A program made the position numbers and the translations under genes. 64,000 nucleotides of DNA from Pseudoneurospora amorphoporcata (taxonomy: Eukaryota > Ascomycota > Sordariomycetes > Sordariales > Sordariaceae): NCBI GenBank assembly GCA_033297205.1, contig MU859214.1:1-64000 (forward strand), in the 5' to 3' direction. Below are positions 1-9,889 of the stretch, in pieces. Each line of letters opens with the position of its first letter. Position 1 is the first letter of the stretch. The notes under the pieces were generated by a model that made no database searches, was not told the origin of the DNA, and worked only from the letters and a program-made list of their open reading frames with translations.

Positions 1-277
1 CAACAGAGCTAGACTACGATGCGACTGCCTTCCTTTTATGCTTGCTTGCCTTGCCTGCCCTTGAGCACCCTTGTCTATCATGTACCTGTACTTGACTGGA
101 CATGGGTGAGGCTCTGCCGTGAGGCTCAACCACCATGAGGGACCATGATATTTGGCACCCCAACCCGCAGAACTCAAACCCGCATGCCATAACCAAAAAC
201 CACAACAAAAATCATCGCTAACATCATACCAACACTTCCAGCCCTCATTCCCTATCTGAAGAACCAAGCTGGTCATA

Positions 278-1198
278 TCACCTCCCACCCTCCTCCTCCT
301 CTTTAGCAGCCTTACAAACCACAAAACCCCCCACAATCCGATCCCTCAACAGCCTGGCATGCGTCACCTTTGCCCCGACCAAATGCGCGCTCCGTTCCTC
401 GGCTCCGATGCCTCCAAGCAAGACATCCGCGTCTACTGACTTCCCGGGATTCAGAGCCTCAAGGAGATGCGGCAAGTGGAACACATGTCCGCATGCGAAC
501 CCCACCAGGGTATCTGTCTCGTATGTCGTGAACGGTGAAAGACACTGCGCGCAGTGACCGGGTTGGTACTTCTTCGCGGCAGGTTTTGGCTTCCCGAATC
601 TGGGTGTTGATGGGGTAGGCGGTGGCTGTTGCTGTTGCTGCTGCTGTCCCACCCCAGCAACGGGAGACGCGACACCAGAAGAAGGTTGTTTCTCGGATGC
701 CGGCTGTTGCGTAGGGATATCGGTTGGTTGGACGTCGACGTGATCACCACCTGCTTTGACGCCGACTTCGAACTTGACACCCTTGCGCTGTCCGTTGCGG
801 AGAGTGTTCATAGCTGCTGCTACTTCGGACCGTAAGACACGGCTGACGCCTTCGGAGATGGAGTACTGGATCTCGTACTCCTTCATGATATGTCTGATGC
901 CTTCTCGTAGACCGGGGATCTGGAGGCCCTCTGGTATCCGTCGGACGAGCGTGATGGGGTTGATGGCTGTCCCGACTTCTTCGAGCAGGGCGCAGATGAA
1001 CTTGGGTTTGTCCATGGAGTATTCGAGGAGGTCCTCCCAGAAATCGGGGTCGTCTTATTCTTTAGCGAAGGCGATAGCGCGGGAGACGTCGCCGAGACGC
1101 TCGATAATGAGGTACAGGGCGCGTTTCATCTGGCCGGTCTTGGAGTAAAGGTATACGAGCTCGGGGATGTAGTTGCGGGATTCGCATTCTTGGGCGGC
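278..1198 (-). pseudogene. vps41: C-terminal exon of VPS41 (HOPS vacuolar sorting subunit), broken
   Basis: The minus-strand frame gives the end of VPS41, the HOPS-complex subunit that tethers vesicles at the vacuole. Visible are the clathrin-heavy-chain-like repeat (YIPELVYLYSKTGQMKRAL, then IIERLGDVSRAIAFAKE), the conserved segment around RIPEGLQIPGLR, a Gln/Pro-rich linker (about residues 120-150 of the downstream open part) and a C-terminal RING-type cluster (HCAQC near residue 155, then CGHVFH). Coding begins at 1198, directly after a plausible intron acceptor (CTGTCCAG). Frame 278-1198 is open except for one TAA at 1055-1057, between AKE and DDPDFW. The family has Gln here, so a single CAA-to-TAA change explains it. 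Only about 305 codons remain; VPS41 is normally about 900-1200 residues. The expected upstream exons are absent: a repeat begins about 40 bp beyond the acceptor. It is either a duplicated fragment or the disrupted resident gene. Family assignment is confident. Confidence 0.82.
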
Positions 1199-1240
1199 CT
1201 GGACAGGAAGAGGTTAGCAAACAAAGTGCAAAAGACACGG

Positions 1241-1318
1241 GCTATCATGATTGTACTTGGGAGGATGAAGCGAATATAAATCCAGATTTGTTGGCTATGT
1301 ATAAAGAGAACCAAGGTT
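1241..1318 (+). repeat. Left arm of a 78-bp inverted repeat
   Basis: This stretch reappears in reverse complement at 3561-3638 with only a few differences, mostly transitions. A 31-bp core (starting GGGAGGATGAAGCG) differs at a single base. The arms enclose about 2.2 kb holding small fungal ORFs. It lies just upstream of the truncated VPS41 exon, so it may mark the edge of the insertion or rearrangement that removed the rest of that gene. I see no convincing target-site duplication. Confidence 0.7.
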
Positions 1319-1758
1319 TGGGTGGAACCTAAATAATATTAGCTATCGGTCATTACTATTATACAATCGCACCTCATTTCCCGCCGTTTTAATATAGTCT
1401 TATAACGCTCTTCTAAATATGTTCTTACAATGTTCTAAATAGAATTCTAGGGTGTCTACTTTTTCGTTGTTATAGGGCAAGAAGTCTACGAGTGTGGCAC
1501 GGCCGAGGGCCAGCGGTTAATACTTGTTGTTATCTTTACAGGTGCCAGCCTCCAAGGATAATGGTTTCCCGACGAAATGGACGACGAACTATCGGTGGGC
1601 TGGAAAAGGCGACAACGAAAAAGGGCTTGATTGTTGTTGTTGTTTAACGGAAGAGGAGAAACGGAAACCAGGGCAGCTTAAATACCTGGAAGGGAGTGCC
1701 GGTGAATGGGCGGCCCAGTGCCATTCACTGGGCAACCTGGGCATAGACTTCCAACAAC
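1319..1758. other. No gene; fragment of a dispersed repeat
   Basis: No supportable coding sequence. Part of it (about 1605-1700, around AACGGAAGAGGAGAAACGG) aligns by eye with 47830-47940 at roughly three-quarters identity, so it is an old dispersed repeat. A short hairpin (CCCAGTG ... CACTGGG) lies at about 1707-1730. Confidence 0.45.
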
Positions 1759-1959
1759 ATGTCGTCCAAAGTAATGTTTGAAGATGTTCTGAGTCAATTC
1801 CCAGAGTCGTTCAAGTTTTTGAAACCGCTCTGTTACCGTATTAGGAAGACTCTTTTTGGTCCAGAGGGAGAAATGTTCTTGGGAACCCCCGAAGGAGACC
1901 CAGACCAACTCTATAAGCCCATTATAGAAGCTTATGATGAGGCCATCGACAAGCTGTAG
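1759..1959 (+). CDS. Hypothetical 66-aa protein
   Basis: A short open frame starting MSSKVMFEDV and ending YDEAIDKL. Composition is balanced and codon use looks coding-like compared with the AT-rich surroundings. It has no signal peptide, membrane segment or motif that I recognise. It may be one exon of a longer gene or a remnant, because neighbouring frames are also fragments. The start is simply the first ATG in frame. Existence as a real gene is uncertain. Confidence 0.3.
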   Translation: MSSKVMFEDVLSQFPESFKFLKPLCYRIRKTLFGPEGEMFLGTPEGDPDQLYKPIIEAYDEAIDKL

Positions 1960-2338
1960 AGATTATATAGTGGGGGAAGAAGAAAGCGAGACGATGGAAA
2001 GGGTGCTTGATTTTCTGTTATTTTAGTTGTAGAAGGATAACACCAAATGCAGCAGATGCTGAGCATCAAATACTTCGCCCGTGGGCATCAGACGTCAAAA
2101 CCCGACCTTCGATCGGCTGCGTGTCACTTGCATAACAGACTTGCCAGTCGCTCTGCGTGATTTGCTCAGCTCGCCGGTCCCGCTGGCCGCCTTGCCTGCA
2201 GGTGCTCCCTAGATCTATGACATCGACATCCTTTGTTCCTCCAATGAGCCCCCTCCGAAGTGACATAGACCGTCTATACTGCAAAAACGACAAACTAAAC
2301 GGAAAAGAAAGATGACAAAAAGCAGTAACCGACGTCGT
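1960..2338. other. Intergenic, nothing recognised
   Basis: About 380 bp of mixed composition. Open frames here are short and look random. The segment next to 2339 is the downstream flank of the small minus-strand ORF. Confidence 0.4.
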
Positions 2339-2503
2339 CTACTTGAGAATCCTCAACGCCTCCTCCAAATCAGCAATCTTCTTGGTCAGTTCCTTGCGCT
2401 TGACTGCGTCGATGACTGAGATAATGCTGGAAGCGATGCTGAGGACTTCCAAGCCTGACATGTTTGGTGAAAGTTGGAGTGTGGGTGATGCAGTGTTGGT
2501 CAT
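2339..2503 (-). CDS. Small protein with fungal receptor-type N-terminal helix
   Basis: A 54-residue frame ending in TAG at 2339-2341. From residue 15 it reads MSGLEVLSIASSIISVIDAV, the amphipathic opening typical of N-terminal helical domains of fungal incompatibility and NLR-type proteins. It continues into a charged coiled-coil-like tail (KELTKKIADLEEALRILK). The family normally continues for hundreds of residues, so this is either a truncated copy, a first exon, or a small stand-alone regulator. The neighbouring minus-strand fragment (2779-3500) is also receptor-like, which supports a broken gene. The frame shows no internal damage. Confidence 0.4.
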   Translation of the reverse strand: MTNTASPTLQLSPNMSGLEVLSIASSIISVIDAVKRKELTKKIADLEEALRILK

Positions 2504-2778
2504 CGGGTGTGCGAGAATGAAGGGGTTTTAATAATCCTGGGTGGCAGTCAACAGGGCTTTGGGAAGCCAATGAAGATTGACTGGAAGCGGCATGAGGCGG
2601 CAAGGTTTGTCCCATTCTGAGTGGTTCCACGGAGAGCTGAAGCCGGCAGGAGAACACTCACGAGAAGCTCATGGAATTGTTGCAAAATGAACTTCATCGG
2701 ATCCGGTGATGGGTTAACGTCATTATTCACCGGACGGTGGGTAAAGCAGCGCTACGGTAGAAATTCCACGGGCCGGCC

Positions 2779-3500
2779 TTACAGCCGGGGAAGGGGCAGC
2801 GGTTTCATTTGAAAGAAGTCTGTAGGGTTTTCTCTACCTGTCCCAACTTTTCTCTTGTGCCTACGTAGGAATAACCTTTCCCAGTCGCACCGCTCTCCCT
2901 CTCCATCACCTGCAATTGAGTAGAAATCATCCCGTATAAAAGACTTCCCCAGGCCTGCGCCGCCGGGCAAGGTCCGGAGGGCTACGGCCACGGGGCGGAA
3001 ACGATGAGATACCAAATACGCCAACTCACCCTCAAAGTACTCGTCTACCTGGTGAGGAAGCGGTCATTATCATGTCGAAGCCATTTGCCCTGTCCCTCCA
3101 TGGCAATTCTGTAGCCCACTGGGGGCGAGGGACAATTTCCGGCAACGGGACAACATTATTCTGAACTGACGCATTCATCTCGATCCTGGCCTTCATCTTG
3201 TCTCTAGTGGCCTCATCCAGAGCACGATTATTTGCCAGAAGCTAGATGTCTTGCAGGATACCCTTCATCAGCGATTCGACCTTCCTGCTCTTGCCGACAT
3301 GTAGCGTCATGATGGCGGCGGTGGTGAAGCGCTTGCGCGCCGAAGAGCGCGTCGTCCCGGGGGGCAAGATCGCCTTGAAGAGAGTTCCCAGCAGCGCGGG
3401 TTTTTCTTGACATGCTTTAAGAACTTGCACCATCGCACTGCAGGACTTCTTTGCCGTGTCATCCAGATCATTGCCGTGTTGGCTTTGATTTTTGCTGCCG
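2779..3500 (-). pseudogene. Fragment of a fungal receptor-type helical domain protein
   Basis: On the minus strand, 3433 down to 3242 reads as a helical segment (MVQVLKACQEKPALLGTLFK ... VESLMKGILQDI). It meets a TAG at a position where Gln is expected, and then continues in frame (LLANNRALDEATRDKMKAR). Further down, VDEYFEG joins GDGEGERCDW across a good intron (about 2910-3029, donor GTGAGT, acceptor TTGCAG) and continues to 2779. The reading frame changes around 3050-3100, so another intron or a frameshift is present there. A related stretch (GYRIAMEGEGRW versus GYRIAMEGQGKW) occurs near 11350-11400. The family looks like N-terminal regions of fungal STAND proteins, but I cannot name it precisely. 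Confidence 0.45.
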
Positions 3501-3560
3501 GGAGCAGATAACGACCACTAATTTTTACGATCTTGTATTTATAAATTAAAAAGTATAAAA

Positions 3561-3638
3561 GACCTTAGTTCTCCAAATACATAGCCAACAAGTCTGGATT
3601 TATATTCGCTTCATCCTCCCAACTACAGTCATGATAGC
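3561..3638 (-). repeat. Right arm of the 78-bp inverted repeat
   Basis: Reverse complement of 1241-1318. It ends ten bases before the start of the outer solo LTR at 3648. Confidence 0.7.
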
Positions 3639-3647
3639 CTACCCACT

Positions 3648-3839
3648 TGTCACACGGACATTTGCCTACAGTTCTGGGTTAGGGTTTCCAAGGCTAACAG
3701 AACCTCAACGCTTGACGTCAGCCTTATAAGTGCCGCTGTAGCTGCTTCTGAAGCAGCTGCAGCCTGCACAAGCATGTGAATAGTACATGGTGGTGAGCCA
3801 TGACAGCAATCACGTACGACAGTCACAAAGGTCTAACCC
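3648..3839 (+). repeat. Outer solo LTR, left part (split by Gypsy insertion)
   Basis: Begins TGTCACACGGACATTTGCC and matches the first half of the uninterrupted LTR at 43792-44186. It is cut at AACCC (3835-3839) by the Gypsy element and resumes at 9890. The reassembled LTR is about 496 bp. Its outer flanks are CCACT (3643-3647) and CTACT (10194-10198), a 5-bp target-site duplication with one C/T difference. Confidence 0.88.
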
Positions 3840-4137
3840 TGTGACAAGGGCAGGTTTCTAGGCTTGGAACAATAATTCAATTCCACTAATAATCTTCTTT
3901 AGTCTCGAAGGCCTTATTAATCCCTTCAACCTCCAGAGGAGGGTTCGGTTTTAAGGCCTCCTTATGCCAAAGTTGTTCGGTACGTACAGAGCCTTGTGGC
4001 CCGAGGCCACAAGGCATCAATCTGCCTTCTGCATACAAGTGGTTCTTCAACCATTCTCCTTCGTCCTTCTGACGCCGGCCTTCGCGCTGAGCCTTGACAA
4101 CCCGAACCCTGGACTGTGGGCAAATGTCCGTGTGACA
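3840..4137 (-). repeat. 3' LTR of the Gypsy element
   Basis: 298 bp. Read on the minus strand it starts TGTCACACGGACATTTGCCC and ends CCCTTGTCACA. A purine-rich tract (minus strand AAGAAGGGGGAGCTGA, 4138-4153) abuts it, as expected for plus-strand priming. Confidence 0.92.
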
Positions 4138-4184
4138 TCAGCTCCCCCTTCTTCAAGGCTCGCCTCGAGCCTGACATGGCTTCC

Positions 4185-5653
4185 TGCTTAGCTTTGCTAG
4201 CCTTGCGTCAGTCTTGCCCGTCTTGGGGTACGTTGGGGTCGCGTGGCTTCTCCGGATGCCTGGCGTGGAAGGCGATGACTTCTTTTCCACTTCAGTCTTC
4301 TGACTCAGCCGGGGCTGCCTCCCGCAGGACCTGGTCAGGGTCAGGGGCTACCTGATTGCCAGCGCGGTAGGATTCGACGAGCGAGACGTGGAAGGCGATG
4401 ATTTCTTTTCCACTTCATAGTCTTGACTCAGCCGGGGCTGCCTCCCGCAGGACCTGGTCAGGGTCAGGGGCTACCTAATTGCCAGCGCGGTAGGGTCCGA
4501 CGAGCGAGACGTGGAAGGCGATGACTTCTACTTTTGCACCATCAGTGAGGAAGTACTCCCATAGTTCCCATGTTAGACTCTTGGTTCCTTCCCAACCTTC
4601 CCACTTGACTCGATACTTAACCTTATCCCCAAGGGCTATAGAGTCCAGTATCTTCTCAACCTCATAGTCTTCTAACTCTGCTGGGGCTGCCTCTCGCAGG
4701 ACCTGGTCTAAGTCAGGGGCTCTCTGACTACCAGCGCGGTAGGGTTCCAGGAGTGAGACGTAGAAGGAATCATAGATGCGCCATTTCTTGGGTAAGGTAA
4801 GTCGGACAGCGGTAGGGGTTTTGTAGAGGAGTTAATTTGTCGGGACATTGGGGTCTCGAGGCTTCTCTGGGTGCCGCGCGTAGAAGGCGATGACCTGGGC
4901 CTTTGCTCCGTCAGTGTAGAAATGCTCCCAAGGCTCCCACGTGAGATCACTGGCTTTGTTCCATCCTTCCCACTTGACTCGATATAACACCTTGGCTTCA
5001 GCCCTCATGGAATCCACAATCTTCTCAACCTCGTAGTCTTCTAATACTGCTGGGGCTGCCTCTCGCAGGACCTGGTTAGGATCGGGGATCTCCCGATTGC
5101 CAGCGCGATAGGGTTCCAGTAGCGAAACGTGGAAGGAGTTGTGGATTCGCCATGTCTTGGGCAGGGTTAACCGGACAGCGGTAGGGGAGATCACTTGTGA
5201 AATCTTGAAGGGGCTATAGAGCTTCTTGTTAAGCTTCTTGGAGGGTCTCTTAGTTTTGATGTGCTTACCGTTCAGTATAACAAGTTGCCCCACCTCGTAG
5301 ACCGGTGCCTCTGAACGCTTCTTGTCCGCCCATTCCTTCATCCTCTGACGGGCGCGGTTGAGATGTCGCTGGGCGTCGTTATGTACTTGAATTATCTAAT
5401 GGGCATATAAACGATTCCCGAGGTTCCGAGGCGCGCCGTTAGGGGGATTGTGAGACGCTGGGTGGTAGCCGTAGTTGGCATAGAAGGGAGTGAGGCCAGT
5501 GGACGACGAGATAGAGTTATTGTATGCGAACTCAGTAGTGGCTAGAAGGTCTTCCCAGTTGCTCATTTCGTAATTGACGAAGGTACGTAGGTATATCTCG
5601 AGGATCTTGAGAGGGATGAAATAGGCCATCTTCGTGAAGGGGTTGACTATCAC
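4185..5653 (-). pseudogene. Gypsy integrase remnant and repeated chromodomain tail
   Basis: 5396-5653 encodes the start of the integrase core (NPFTKMAYFIPLK) joined directly to its late part (RTFVNYEMSNWEDLL ... EFAYNNS). The segment between, which should hold the catalytic Asp residues and the Glu, is missing. 4832-5341 encodes the integrase C-terminal region (VGQLVILNGKHIKTKRPSKK, then FHVSLLEPYRAG) and a chromodomain (YEVEKIVDSM ... YRVKWEGW ... DLTWEP). Downstream, 4560-4830 is a diverged second copy of the 4900-5170 segment. 4264-4509 holds two further copies of a 123-bp piece (starts at 4264, 4387 and 4510). Chromodomains target insertion to heterochromatin by binding methylated histone H3. 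The element no longer encodes a working integrase. Confidence 0.85.
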
Positions 5654-5839
5654 CTAGATGGAGTTACAACCGTTTGACAGGGGTAGATCCGTAATGAAAT
5701 CCATGGCTACCGTTTGCTAGGGAGTGTAGTGTAGCTCTATGGGTTGCTATAGCCTGTGGGGTGAGTGACGGGGAGGTTTGTTCTGTTGGCATTCGTAGCA
5801 ACCTCGAACGTATTCCGTGACTGTTTCCTCCATCTTTGG

Positions 5840-7950
5840 CTACCAGAAGTTTCTCGTGATGAGCTCCATGGTTTTGTCCATTCCTATGTGGCCCGCGACC
5901 TTAGTATCGTGTTTTGAATTGGTGACTTTGGCTTGTAGGCTGGTAGGGACCCAGAGGCGGTTCTTTCGGTACAGTAGATTATCGGATTTCTCGTAGTCTT
6001 TGTCGGGTTCGTCTTTGTTGAACTGTTCCATGTAGGCTGAGTCCGTTTCTCTGGCTTCCTTGAGCTGGCGAATGAATTCATCATTCCATCGAGGGGTTGA
6101 GATGCTGCAGAGCCTTTCTTTGGATAAGAGGAAACTGCTTCCTTCAGAGTGTGAGAAGTGTTTTTCTTGCAAGACCGACGTAATCGGCTGGTCTTCACAC
6201 CCTCCCTTCTCAGGTTTGAAACTTTCCTGACGGGAAAGTGCATCGGCTTTGGAATTGAGGTGACCCGGACGGTAGTTGATGATAAACCAGAAATTGGCTA
6301 GCTGAATGGCCCAGCATGCTTGCCGTCGGTTGAGGACCTTCGCATGGGTGAAATAGGCCAAGTTTTGGTGATCGGAAAAGACTTCAATCCTGTGTTTGGC
6401 GCCTTCGAGATAAATCCTCCAGCGATCGAAGCTGTCGACGATGGCCAAGAGTTCCTTGTCATGGATTTCGTAGTTCATCTCGGCAGGTGTCATTTTCCTC
6501 GAATGAAAGGCGACGGGGTGTAGTTTGCCGTCGGCCTTCCTTTGGGAAAGAATGGCGCCGATTCCGAAATCTGAAGCGTCGGTTTCCATGATAGCGGGTT
6601 CTGCTGGGTCGAAGTGAGCCAAAACGGGTGCTGTTGTGAAGGCTTCCTTTAAATCCTTGAAAGCTTTTGCCATGGGTTCTGTCCATTTCCAGAGTTTCTT
6701 GTCCAGCGAGTTTCCTTTGGAGAGGGCTTGAGCGATTGTGGAGAATCCCTTGATGAACCTTCGGTAGAAATTGGCGAAACCCAGAAAGGATTGTGACTCC
6801 TTGAGCGTTGTAGGTTGTTTCTATTCCAAGATGCTCTTGACTTTGTCTTCGGCTATGCCAATGCCCTAGGGAGAGATAATGTAACCCAGGAACTCGACTT
6901 TAGTGACTCCCTATTTGTACTTCTGCGGGGCAACGGCAAGATGGTTGTTAGTGAACCGTTTCAGGACTTCCAGTACTAGGCGATTGTGTTCTTGCTCAGT
7001 GTCGGCGTAGATTAAGATGTCATCTAGGTAGACGAGCACTCCTACGTCCAGAAGGTCCATAAACAAATGGTTTATTATGGCCTGGAACGTGGAGGGAGCG
7101 TTGATTAAGCCCATGGGCATGACAACGTACTCGAAAAGGCCGTATTTGCATCGGAAGGCGGTTTTCCACTCGTAGCCTTTGGCCATTCGGACCAAGAAGA
7201 ACCATGAGGGGTGCGCCGCAAGAGGCTATAAATTTCCTAATGCGGCCGGATTTGAGCATCTTGTCCAGCTATAGTTTCAGTACTTCGAATTCGCGCCCGC
7301 TTATAGCGAAGAAGGGTCCCTAGGTGTCACACGGACATTGCTCACAGTCCAGGGGTTAGGATCGCAAAACTCAACAAAGCCTCAACGCCTAGCATTAACC
7401 TCAAGATGCTCAGGCCACAACACCCACCTCGGCCAGACCCGCGGCCAGACCCACGGCCAGACCCTCGGCCGGACTCGCGGCCGGACCCGCGGCCAGACCT
7501 TCGGCCGGACCTACGGCCGGGCCCTCGGCCACGGTCATCCCAGAAGCAACCACAGCCAACCAAGCAAGAAGCAGGGCGCCCGGATAAAGGACAGCGCCAA
7601 AAGGAAGATGGAGAATGGATGAAAGCATTCAGGAAGATCCACACGTATGCAGACTACTAGATAGATGTCTTGAAGCCTCAAGCAATAAAGCTTAATGCGT
7701 ACCTCAAGTACGTACCAATTCCCTTTGGCATAAGAAGGTCTTAAAGCCCAACCTTCTCCTGGAGGTTGAGAAGATTAACAAGGCTTTCGAGACTAAAGTA
7801 GTTTATTAGCTGAATTGAACTACTGTTCCAAGCCCAGATTACTGCCCTTGTTACACTAGGGTAGCGTTTTACCTTCCTCGAAATCGATTTTGTAATCCCA
7901 AGGTCGGTGATCAGGCATACGTATAGCGGAGGCTTCACTCATAAGGGGAA
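5840..7950 (-). pseudogene. Gypsy reverse transcriptase, RNase H and integrase zinc-binding region
   Basis: 7195-6911 contains the RT palm (FEYVVMPMGLINAPSTFQ, then LVYLDDILIYA with the YLDD catalytic motif). 6673-5840 contains RNase H (METDASDFGIGAILSQ, HDKELLAIV, VFSDHQNL) followed by the integrase-type zinc-binding region (HIGMDKTMELITRNFW at the end). The upstream RT segment continues beyond the nested solo LTR: DHRPWDYKIDFEEGK is encoded around 7865-7930, and MLKSGRIRKF follows on the other side near 7240. Stops and short gaps separate the open pieces. They are consistent with C-to-T and G-to-A change. Function is the replication machinery of the element, now dead. Confidence 0.88.
7325..7855 (+). 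repeat. Solo LTR nested in the Gypsy RT
   Basis: 531 bp, starting TGTCACACGGACATTGC and ending CCCTTGTTACA. It is flanked by CTAGG at 7320-7324 and 7856-7860, a perfect 5-bp target-site duplication. It is in plus orientation inside a minus-strand RT, so it inserted after the Gypsy element. It carries a 12-bp minisatellite (unit CGGCCAGACCCG and variants, about nine copies, 7429-7536). Open frames over this region are repeat artefacts. Confidence 0.92.
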
Positions 7951-9586
7951 GGAAGATTCTGAATTTCTCTAGTACGGTGGCAAGGGCAGCCTCAATCTTT
8001 GTTTGTATGTTCGCAATAGCTTTTATAGATAGTAGTCCGAGGATAATTGAGTTAGTGCAATTTTGTTGATAGTATTCTAAGGAGAACTTGATTTCCTGTG
8101 TTTTATTAAAGAAGCAGGCTAGTTCGTATTATTATAACCACCAGTAAAGTAGAATAATATCGTATTCGTCGTCCATATTTGAAAGCTCAAAGTTGAGGCG
8201 GGTATAGTGGTCCTATTAATGTGATAGGGTGATCTGATTCTGAGATGGCATCGAAGGAAGGTCGTGGAAACCTATATAATGCCTCGTAGCGGCCCTTTAA
8301 AATCCGAGTCCGAGTTGTTGTCTATATCTATCGTTTCTATAGTTCTTTGAATGGCGTTAACTTTCTATTTCTTAAATTGGGCCTCGTCGTTATCGATAAG
8401 GTCCTCAGCTCCCCCTTCTTTACGGTCGCTATTCTTTCTTTTAATCGCGGCCGTTCGTTCGGTAAATAAAGAAGGCTGGGTAATTCTTTGTTATTGGTGT
8501 CTTTCCGAGCGAAGCTTTCGAGCGTATAATAGTTATCGCGGCCACATCGCTAATAGGATACGCGATCCTTCTTACGTTAATCGACGTCGTTGGGCTCGAC
8601 CCCCTTCAAAGCCTCGCGGACGGTGTCCTATTTCTTGTCCTTGGCTTGCTTGTTGGGGCTTTTTGAGGATTGGTTTCGGTCGGAAAGGGAGCGTGATTCC
8701 TTGTGAGATTATTAGCCCGACTTCGAATGTTCCGTCTTTGAAGTGAGCGCGCCTTTTCCCGATTAGTAGCCCGGGGCCTACAGCATATTCTCGTAGACTC
8801 GGTCAGCTTCTCTGACGGCGGCGTTGATCCTGGCCCACCAGGGCCGAAAGGCATCGAGCTTCTTGCTATCGTAGGTCGAGGGTTTGTTGAGATGGATGGG
8901 CGTAGTCTAGATCGTCGGGTAGCCCAGATTCTGAAGGAAGCGATCGGCTTGGTTGCGGGCGGCGTCGTCGGCAGGGCCGCTAGCGTTCGTAGGTGGCTTG
9001 GGGGGTCCTGGGGGGTCTTGCCTTTTAGCGGATTGTCCGAATCGTACGGATCTTACTCTATATACGTCAGCGTACGTAGCCTCGTGTTGCATCCGGGCCT
9101 AGCTGGCTTGTCTTCGAGCCTGGGCTGCTTGGAGGAGGCTATCGCCAATTAGGCTTGGGCTGGTAAGTGGTTTGTAGAGCGAGGAGTGGGGAACGGTGCT
9201 TGGTGCTTTTGTAGCAGCGCGTTGTTCGAGGGCTCTTAGGATAGAGGCGACGTCGGGGGCCTTCTGGCCGGTTCGTTCGTAGGCTGTTTGGATAGCCTTC
9301 TGGGTGTCGTATTTAACGCTAGCGATGCGTTCTTCGAGATCCTTGAGTTGGCCTGGGTCGATGAGTTTGTTGAGGATGTCGTTGATTTGGTTGTCTTTAG
9401 TCGCAAAGGTCTTCGTATTGGATCTTAAAGGTAACGAATCCTTGGACTTGTTCCTAGCCGATGGAGAGGGCGATTTCCCTGACTTGGTGATGGGCTTTGG
9501 CGATTTGGTCGTACATAGCGACGAGCCAGGCCTGGGGGTTAGTAATTAATAGGTAAAAGGGTAGTTCGAGAGGGAAGAAGATTATC
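7951..9586 (-). pseudogene. Gypsy gag-like region, degraded
   Basis: This is the 5' internal part of the element. Minus-strand pieces include a Pro-rich segment (PPGPPKPPTNASGP, 8907-9092), a stop, and in the same frame KPSTYDSKKLDAFRPWW followed by INAAVREADRVYE. The latter resembles the sequence opening gag capsid regions (a short KPS-Y block followed by FRPWW). Several stops follow. I did not find an intact CCHC zinc knuckle. Position between the 5' LTR and RT supports gag, but the sequence alone is weak. Confidence 0.6.
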
Positions 9587-9884
9587 TGTAACAAGGGCAG
9601 GTTTCTGGGTTTGGAACAATAGTTCAATTCCGCTAATAATCTTCTTTAGTCTCGAAGGCCTTGTTGATCCCTTCAACCTCCAGAGGAGGGTTTAGTTTCA
9701 AGGCCTCCTTATGCTAAAGAAGTTCGGTACGTACAGAGCCTTGTAGCTTGAGGCCACAAGGCATCAATCTGCCTTCTGCATACAAGTAGTTCTTCAACTA
9801 TTCTCCTTCGTCCTTCTAACGCCGGCCTTCGCGCTGAGCCTTGACAACCCAAACCCTGGACTGTGGGCAAATGTCCGTGTGACA
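9587..9884 (-). repeat. 5' LTR of the Gypsy element
   Basis: 298 bp, about 94 per cent identical by eye to 3840-4137, with differences almost all transitions. It ends GTCCGTGTGACA next to the AACCC duplication at 9885-9889. Confidence 0.92.
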
Positions 9885-9889
9885 AACCC

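Larger units (their letters stand above)
3840..9884 (-). mobile_element. Full-length chromodomain Ty3/Gypsy retrotransposon, RIP-damaged
   Basis: The element runs on the minus strand from the 5' LTR (9587-9884) to the 3' LTR (3840-4137), each 298 bp. It is flanked by AACCC at 3835-3839 and 9885-9889, a perfect 5-bp target-site duplication. Internal order on the minus strand is gag-like, reverse transcriptase (YLDD motif), RNase H, integrase zinc-binding region, damaged integrase core and chromodomain, the layout of chromoviruses. The two LTRs differ at roughly 18 positions by eye, nearly all transitions. Stops interrupt every domain, the integrase catalytic core is deleted, and a solo LTR sits inside the RT. 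It cannot be autonomous. Confidence 0.93.

Noticed and set aside
2779..3024. 81-codon minus-strand frame starting MAYLVSHRF
   Set aside because: Its first half is a retained intron (2910-3029). Only the part after the acceptor belongs to the receptor-like fragment.
7338..7660. Overlapping frames rich in Arg-Pro-Asp or Gly-Arg
   Set aside because: All are translations of the 12-bp LTR minisatellite on both strands.
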